Positions 60,072-64,000 of a stretch of 64,000 bases of DNA are shown here, piece by piece. The notes beneath the pieces were generated by a model. It had not been told where the DNA came from. It did not search any database and saw only the letters and a program-made list of their open reading frames with translations. The stretch covers positions 372,001 through 436,000 of the forward strand of contig NZ_JBCHVB010000004.1 in the NCBI RefSeq assembly GCF_039023475.1, given 5' to 3'. The DNA is from Erwinia sp039023475 (GTDB taxonomy: Bacteria > Pseudomonadota > Gammaproteobacteria > Enterobacterales > Enterobacteriaceae). Made by a program: the position numbers and the translations under genes. Numbering within the stretch: the first letter of the stretch is position 1; every line of letters starts with the position of its first letter.

Positions 60072-61564
60072 CGCCGCGCCTGCTGCAGTCCATCAGCAAC
60101 CTGCTGCAAGCTTTCCTCGATTCTGGCCAGCCAGTCGTCGCTGATAAACAGGCAGCGCTGATGCTGACTGAACACCATGCGCTGGGCGCGAAGCTGGGTT
60201 TCGACCTCGTCGAGCGCCTGGACAATCTCTTCCGGCAGACCGCTGATTTCCTGCTTCCCCGGGAGCATCAGCCGTGAGGTTTGCAGGCTGGCATCGCGCA
60301 GCGTCAGGCAGTCATTGCCGTCCACATGCAGATCCAGCGTCTGGGCAAAGCCGATACCGTTGAGCTTGCCGCGCACGTCACCCCCTTTTTGCAACCAGTG
60401 TTGTACATCATCGCGTATAACAACCACGTGGGTAACCTGCATATCATGCAGCATCAGCGGTTTTTGCAGCATCAGCGTCAGGGCATCATCCGCCAGCGTT
60501 TCTGGCAGTTCATAATGCGGCTTACGGCTGAACATGCCGCCGTGCTTTTCCAGCCTGATGGCCAGCTCAACGCTTTTCTCCTGCTGGAGGGCCAGGCGGC
60601 GCGATGCTATCTGCTGAAGTTTGATCAGCATCGGCTGCTGCTGCCATGCCTGCTGGGTAATCAGGTTTTCGATTTCACGATCGAGCATCGACATTGAGGC
60701 GAGATCGTGCCACAGGCAGTCTTTCAACAGGATAAGATCAACGGGGGCGATGGTGTTGCGTCCACTGTAGAACGCGCAGGCCTGTAACAGATGAAGCGCT
60801 TTTTTCCAGCGGCGATCGGAGATGTAGGGTGCTTCCGGATGGTTTTCCAGCTGCTGTCGCAGCAGGAAGATAAGTTCAAACACCTCATCCGGCAGCGCAA
60901 CTTGGGTAATTCCTTCCTGCCAGGCGCTATACTCTTCATCAGTGATGCACAGGTTATCCGCTACCGGATTGCTGTTCTCATCCTGCTGGTGGACCAGCAT
61001 GCTGCGGAAGTTTTGTTTCTCATGAACATTATCGAGCCACAGGCGGATCAGCATACGGTCGTAGAGGGCCTCCAGCCCGCTATCGGCTTCGGGCAGTTCG
61101 TTAGAGGCGGCGATCAGCAGCCGCATCGGGATTTTCTCTTCGCTGTCGCCGTTACGGAAGCGGCGTTCATTAATCGCGGTAAGCAGCGTATTTAAAATAG
61201 CCGGGCCGGCTTTCCAGATCTCATCCAGAAAGACGATTTCAGCATCGGGCAGATACCCTTTGGTCAGCCGCTGATAGCGCCCTTCATCTTTTAACGCCTG
61301 GATAGAAAGCGGGCCGAAGACCTCTTCCGGGGTGGAGAAGCGGGTCATCAGATATTCGAAGGCGCGGGCGTGCTGAAAGGCGTATTTGAGGCGGCGGGCA
61401 ATCAGGCTTTTTGCAATACCGGGCGGCCCGAGTAAAAAGACGCTCTCCCCGCTCAGCGCGGCCAGCAGGCAGAGACGGATCGCATGATGCCGCTCGTAAA
61501 GGCCTTTCTCCAGCGCATTGCTGAGGCGGGCGATCCTTTCCGCGATTAAATGGGGCTGGGGCAT
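60068..61564 (-). CDS. ravA: MoxR-family AAA+ ATPase RavA
   Basis: RavA is a hexameric MoxR AAA+ ATPase that binds the lysine decarboxylase LdcI and works with ViaA. The 498-residue protein, the same length as E. coli RavA, has Walker A (LLGPPGIAKSLIARRL), Walker B (IVFLDEIWKAGPAILN), sensor 1 (AASNELPEADSGLEALYDRM) and the C-terminal discoidal LARA region. I start at the ATG 61564 (MPQPHLIAERIARLS) by alignment. The frame extends to 61618 without support. It is divergent from kup, as in E. coli. Confidence 0.96.
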   Translation of the reverse strand: MPQPHLIAERIARLSNALEKGLYERHHAIRLCLLAALSGESVFLLGPPGIAKSLIARRLKYAFQHARAFEYLMTRFSTPEEVFGPLSIQALKDEGRYQRLTKGYLPDAEIVFLDEIWKAGPAILNTLLTAINERRFRNGDSEEKIPMRLLIAASNELPEADSGLEALYDRMLIRLWLDNVHEKQNFRSMLVHQQDENSNPVADNLCITDEEYSAWQEGITQVALPDEVFELIFLLRQQLENHPEAPYISDRRWKKALHLLQACAFYSGRNTIAPVDLILLKDCLWHDLASMSMLDREIENLITQQAWQQQPMLIKLQQIASRRLALQQEKSVELAIRLEKHGGMFSRKPHYELPETLADDALTLMLQKPLMLHDMQVTHVVVIRDDVQHWLQKGGDVRGKLNGIGFAQTLDLHVDGNDCLTLRDASLQTSRLMLPGKQEISGLPEEIVQALDEVETQLRAQRMVFSQHQRCLFISDDWLARIEESLQQVADGLQQARR

Positions 61565-61819
61565 AATAAGGTCTCTTCCTCTTCTACGGTCAGGCCAGAG
61601 GGTAACTGGCGAGCGCAAACACTACTGGCTATGATGCTTGAAAGAGTTGATTAACGTCAGCTTTTTTCGTGTCAAAGGTTGACCTGGATCCTTGTCCTCC
61701 TTCCCCCAGACTAATTAAGGGTAGGCATCAGCAATGAATCATGCATACTGTGCGCTTTTTGATGGCCAGAGAGCCGGTACGCCATTCTGTACCAGCGGCC
61801 CCCAGCAAAAGACAAATCT

Positions 61820-63688
61820 ATGAGTTCTGATAAGAAGCAGTCGCTCGGTACGGTAACCCTGGCGGCAATCGGCGTGGTGTATGGCGATATCGGTACCAGC
61901 CCGCTTTACACCCTGCGGGAATGCCTCTCCGGGCAGTTCGGCTTCGGCGTTGAACGCGATGCGGTTTACGGTTTTCTTTCGCTAATCTTCTGGCTGCTGA
62001 TTCTGGTCGTTTCTCTTAAGTACATCAGCTACGTGATGCGCGCCGACAACGCCGGAGAAGGGGGAATTCTGACCCTGATGTCGCTGGCCGGTCGCCATAC
62101 GGGATCGAGAGCCACGGCAATTCTGGTGATCATGGGGCTGACAGGCGGCAGCTTCTTTTACGGCGAGGTGGTCATCACGCCGGCCGTCTCGGTACTTTCG
62201 GCCATTGAAGGGCTGGAGATCGCCGCGCCCCATCTCGACGCCTGGATCGTCCCCCTTGCGATTGCCGTTTTGACGCTGCTGTTTATTATTCAGAAACACG
62301 GCACCGGCATTGTCGGCAAGCTGTTTGCGCCGGTTATGCTGCTGTGGTTTCTGGTACTGGCAGTGCTGGGCGCCCGCAGTATCCTGGCGAATCCCGACAT
62401 ATTGCATGCTCTTAATCCTTACTGGGCGATGCATTTTTTCATGGAATATAAGGAAGTCTCTTTCTTTGCGCTGGGGGCTGTGGTGCTGGCGATTACGGGC
62501 GTGGAAGCGCTCTATGCGGATATGGGGCACTTCGGTAAGATCCCGATCCGTCTGGCCTGGTTTGTGGTGGTCCTGCCTTCCCTGATTCTGAACTACTTCG
62601 GGCAGGGCGCGCTGCTGCTCAGACATCCCGAAGCGATTAAAAATCCGTTCTTCCTGCTGGCCCCCGAGTGGGCGCTAATCCCGATGCTGATGCTGGCAAC
62701 GCTGGCCACCGTTATCGCCTCACAGGCCGTTATTTCAGGCGTCTTTTCGCTGACCCGCCAGGCGGTTCGCCTGGGTTATCTGCCGCCGATGCGCATCGTT
62801 CACACCTCAGAAGAGGAGTCCGGTCAGATTTATATTCCGGTGGTTAACTGGCTGCTCTATCTTTCCGTGGTGGTGGTTATTATCGCCTTCCAGCACTCCA
62901 GCAACCTGGCCGCCGCCTACGGCATTGCGGTTACCGGTACGATGGTGCTGACGGCGATCCTCTGTACCACCGTGGCGATAAAAAACTGGCACTGGAACCG
63001 CTATCTGGTATTGGGGATCCTGGCGGTAATGCTGTGTATCGACGTGTCGCTGTTCTCCGCGAACCTGGTCAAAGTGTTCTCCGGCGGCTGGCTGCCGCTC
63101 TGCCTTGCGCTGATGATGTTTATCGTGATGACGACCTGGAAAAGCGAGCGCTTCCGCCTGCTGCGTCGTATGCATGAACACGGTAATTCGCTTGACGCGA
63201 TGATCGTCTCGCTGGAGAAATCTCCGCCAGTTCGCGTTCCCGGTACCGCCGTTTATATGTCGCGGGCGCTTAACGTTATTCCTTTTGCAATGCTGCATAA
63301 TCTGAAGCATAACAAGGTGCTGCATGAGCGCGTCGTGCTGCTGACGCTGCGTAACGAAGATGCGCCCTACGTGCATAACATCCGGCGTGTGACGATTGAG
63401 CAACTCTCGCCGACCTTCTGGCGGGTAGTGGCGAGTTACGGCTGGCGGGAGACGCCCAATATGGAAGAGATCTTCCATCGCTGCGGGCTGGAAGGACTGA
63501 ACTGCCGGATGATGGAAACCTCTTTCTTTATGTCCCATGAGTCGCTGATCATCGGCAAGCGTCCCTGGTATTTGCGGCTGCGCGGCAAGCTTTTCGTCAC
63601 GCTGCAAAAGAACGCCCTGCGGGCGCCGGACCAGTTTGAAATTCCGCCTAACCGGGTGATTGAACTGGGTACCCAGGTTGAAATCTGA
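61820..63688 (+). CDS. kup: low-affinity potassium transporter Kup
   Basis: Kup (TrkD) is a constitutive potassium:proton symporter of the inner membrane, useful at low pH and high osmolarity. The 622-residue length equals that of E. coli. The KUP signature GVVYGDIGTSPLYTLRECL is at the N terminus, followed by about twelve membrane segments (for example GGSFFYGEVVITPAVSVLSA). A cytoplasmic C-terminal domain runs from about residue 440. The ribosome site before the ATG is weak. Rbs genes, which follow kup in E. coli, are replaced by a sensor kinase. Confidence 0.97.
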   Translation: MSSDKKQSLGTVTLAAIGVVYGDIGTSPLYTLRECLSGQFGFGVERDAVYGFLSLIFWLLILVVSLKYISYVMRADNAGEGGILTLMSLAGRHTGSRATAILVIMGLTGGSFFYGEVVITPAVSVLSAIEGLEIAAPHLDAWIVPLAIAVLTLLFIIQKHGTGIVGKLFAPVMLLWFLVLAVLGARSILANPDILHALNPYWAMHFFMEYKEVSFFALGAVVLAITGVEALYADMGHFGKIPIRLAWFVVVLPSLILNYFGQGALLLRHPEAIKNPFFLLAPEWALIPMLMLATLATVIASQAVISGVFSLTRQAVRLGYLPPMRIVHTSEEESGQIYIPVVNWLLYLSVVVVIIAFQHSSNLAAAYGIAVTGTMVLTAILCTTVAIKNWHWNRYLVLGILAVMLCIDVSLFSANLVKVFSGGWLPLCLALMMFIVMTTWKSERFRLLRRMHEHGNSLDAMIVSLEKSPPVRVPGTAVYMSRALNVIPFAMLHNLKHNKVLHERVVLLTLRNEDAPYVHNIRRVTIEQLSPTFWRVVASYGWRETPNMEEIFHRCGLEGLNCRMMETSFFMSHESLIIGKRPWYLRLRGKLFVTLQKNALRAPDQFEIPPNRVIELGTQVEI

Positions 63689-63689
63689 C

Positions 63690-63718
63690 AAATTAAAGGG
63701 CCTGTGGCCCTTTAATTT
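63690..63718. terminator. bidirectional terminator between kup and the sensor kinase gene
   Basis: AAATTAAAGGGCC/GGCCCTTTAATTT is a perfect 13-bp inverted repeat with a 3-nt loop directly after the kup stop. A/T arms give a T run after the GC core on both strands. Confidence 0.9.
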
Positions 63719-63733
63719 ACGCAGGCAGCGGGT

Positions 63734-64000
63734 TTACCAGCTTACCCTGACCACAAACCCGCCCTGCGCCGGCGCTTCAAAACTAACCTCCATAGCGTGC
63801 AGCCGGGCTATCTGGCTGACGATAGAGAGGCCAAGCCCGCTTCCCGACTTCTCCTGCCCCGGCGGGCGGTAGAAGCGTTCGCCGATACGTTCCAGCGCCT
63901 CCCGGCGCAGCCCATCACAAGAATTGATCACCTGAAACTGCCCTGGCCCAAGCGTTAGCTGCACCTCACCACCTGGCGGGCTGTAGCGAATGGCGTTATC
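63734..64000 (-). CDS. QseC-like two-component sensor histidine kinase (C-terminal end, cut by window)
   Basis: The open frame runs off the right edge, so only the last 88 residues are visible. They form the end of a GHKL ATPase domain: the N box DNAIRYSPPGG, the F box ERIGERFYRPPG and the G2 box SGSGLGLSIVSQIARLH. The ending (EAPAQGGFVVRVSW) is most like QseC and related OmpR-partner kinases. The D-x-G-x-G (G1) box is degenerate (NSCDGL). A response regulator gene probably lies just outside the window. Which kinase it is cannot be settled from this fragment. Confidence 0.85.
   Translation of the reverse strand, partial: DNAIRYSPPGGEVQLTLGPGQFQVINSCDGLRREALERIGERFYRPPGQEKSGSGLGLSIVSQIARLHAMEVSFEAPAQGGFVVRVSW

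Overview
The window is a chromosomal segment of an enterobacterium and it spans the replication origin. Gene content and order match the E. coli yidQ/dgo - gyrB/recF/dnaN/dnaA - rpmH/rnpA/yidD/yidC/mnmE - yieE/adeP/yieH - phoU/pst - glmS/glmU - atp - rsmG/mnmG - oriC - mioC/asnC - viaA/ravA - kup block, with local replacements. A 5-histidylcysteine sulfoxide synthase (OvoA) gene next to asnC, a lone ibpA without ibpB, and a kduI-kdgT block point to Erwiniaceae, most likely Erwinia or a close relative. The genus is an inference, since no rRNA gene is present.

Layout. 1-2300: kduI (cut by the window edge), kdgT and a yhcH-type gene, probably one operon behind a KdgR-like operator, for breakdown products of pectin and uronates. 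2700-6400: avtA, ibpA with a sigma-32 promoter and a ROSE-type RNA thermometer, yidQ and yidR. 6400-12300: a galactonate operon dgoR-K-A-D followed by a non-DgoT MFS transporter and a 2-hydroxyacid dehydrogenase, with paired DgoR operators upstream. 12400-20500: yidA, an orphan LuxR-type regulator, and dnaA-dnaN-recF-gyrB, in which dnaN and recF are separated by a palindromic repeat. 20500-25000: dnaA/rpmH divergent control region, rpmH, rnpA, yidD, yidC, mnmE.

25100-32000 is the accessory part. It holds a divergent saccharopine-dehydrogenase-like/TetR pair with repeated operators, a yieE homologue with altered motif residues, and an AT-rich patch in which a PAS-LuxR regulator and a short-chain dehydrogenase lie between two decayed Tn3-family transposase remnants in opposite orientation. 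32000-44100: adeP, yieH, an MFS transporter, phoU-pstBACS with two PhoB boxes, glmS, glmU. 44100-51300: the complete nine-gene ATP synthase operon atpIBEFHAGDC with a readable promoter. 52000-56300: rsmG, mnmG, oriC, mioC and asnC, with consensus DnaA boxes. 56300-64000: ovoA, ravA-viaA, kup, and the 3' end of a QseC-like sensor kinase.

Most of the window is conserved housekeeping DNA. The less ordinary material is the recF-dnaN palindrome, the Tn3-remnant patch, the altered YieE, the rewired dgo operon, ovoA beside the origin, and two uncharacterised LuxR-type regulators. No CRISPR array, tRNA, rRNA, prophage or intact insertion sequence was seen, and I did not find a clearly new multi-gene system.
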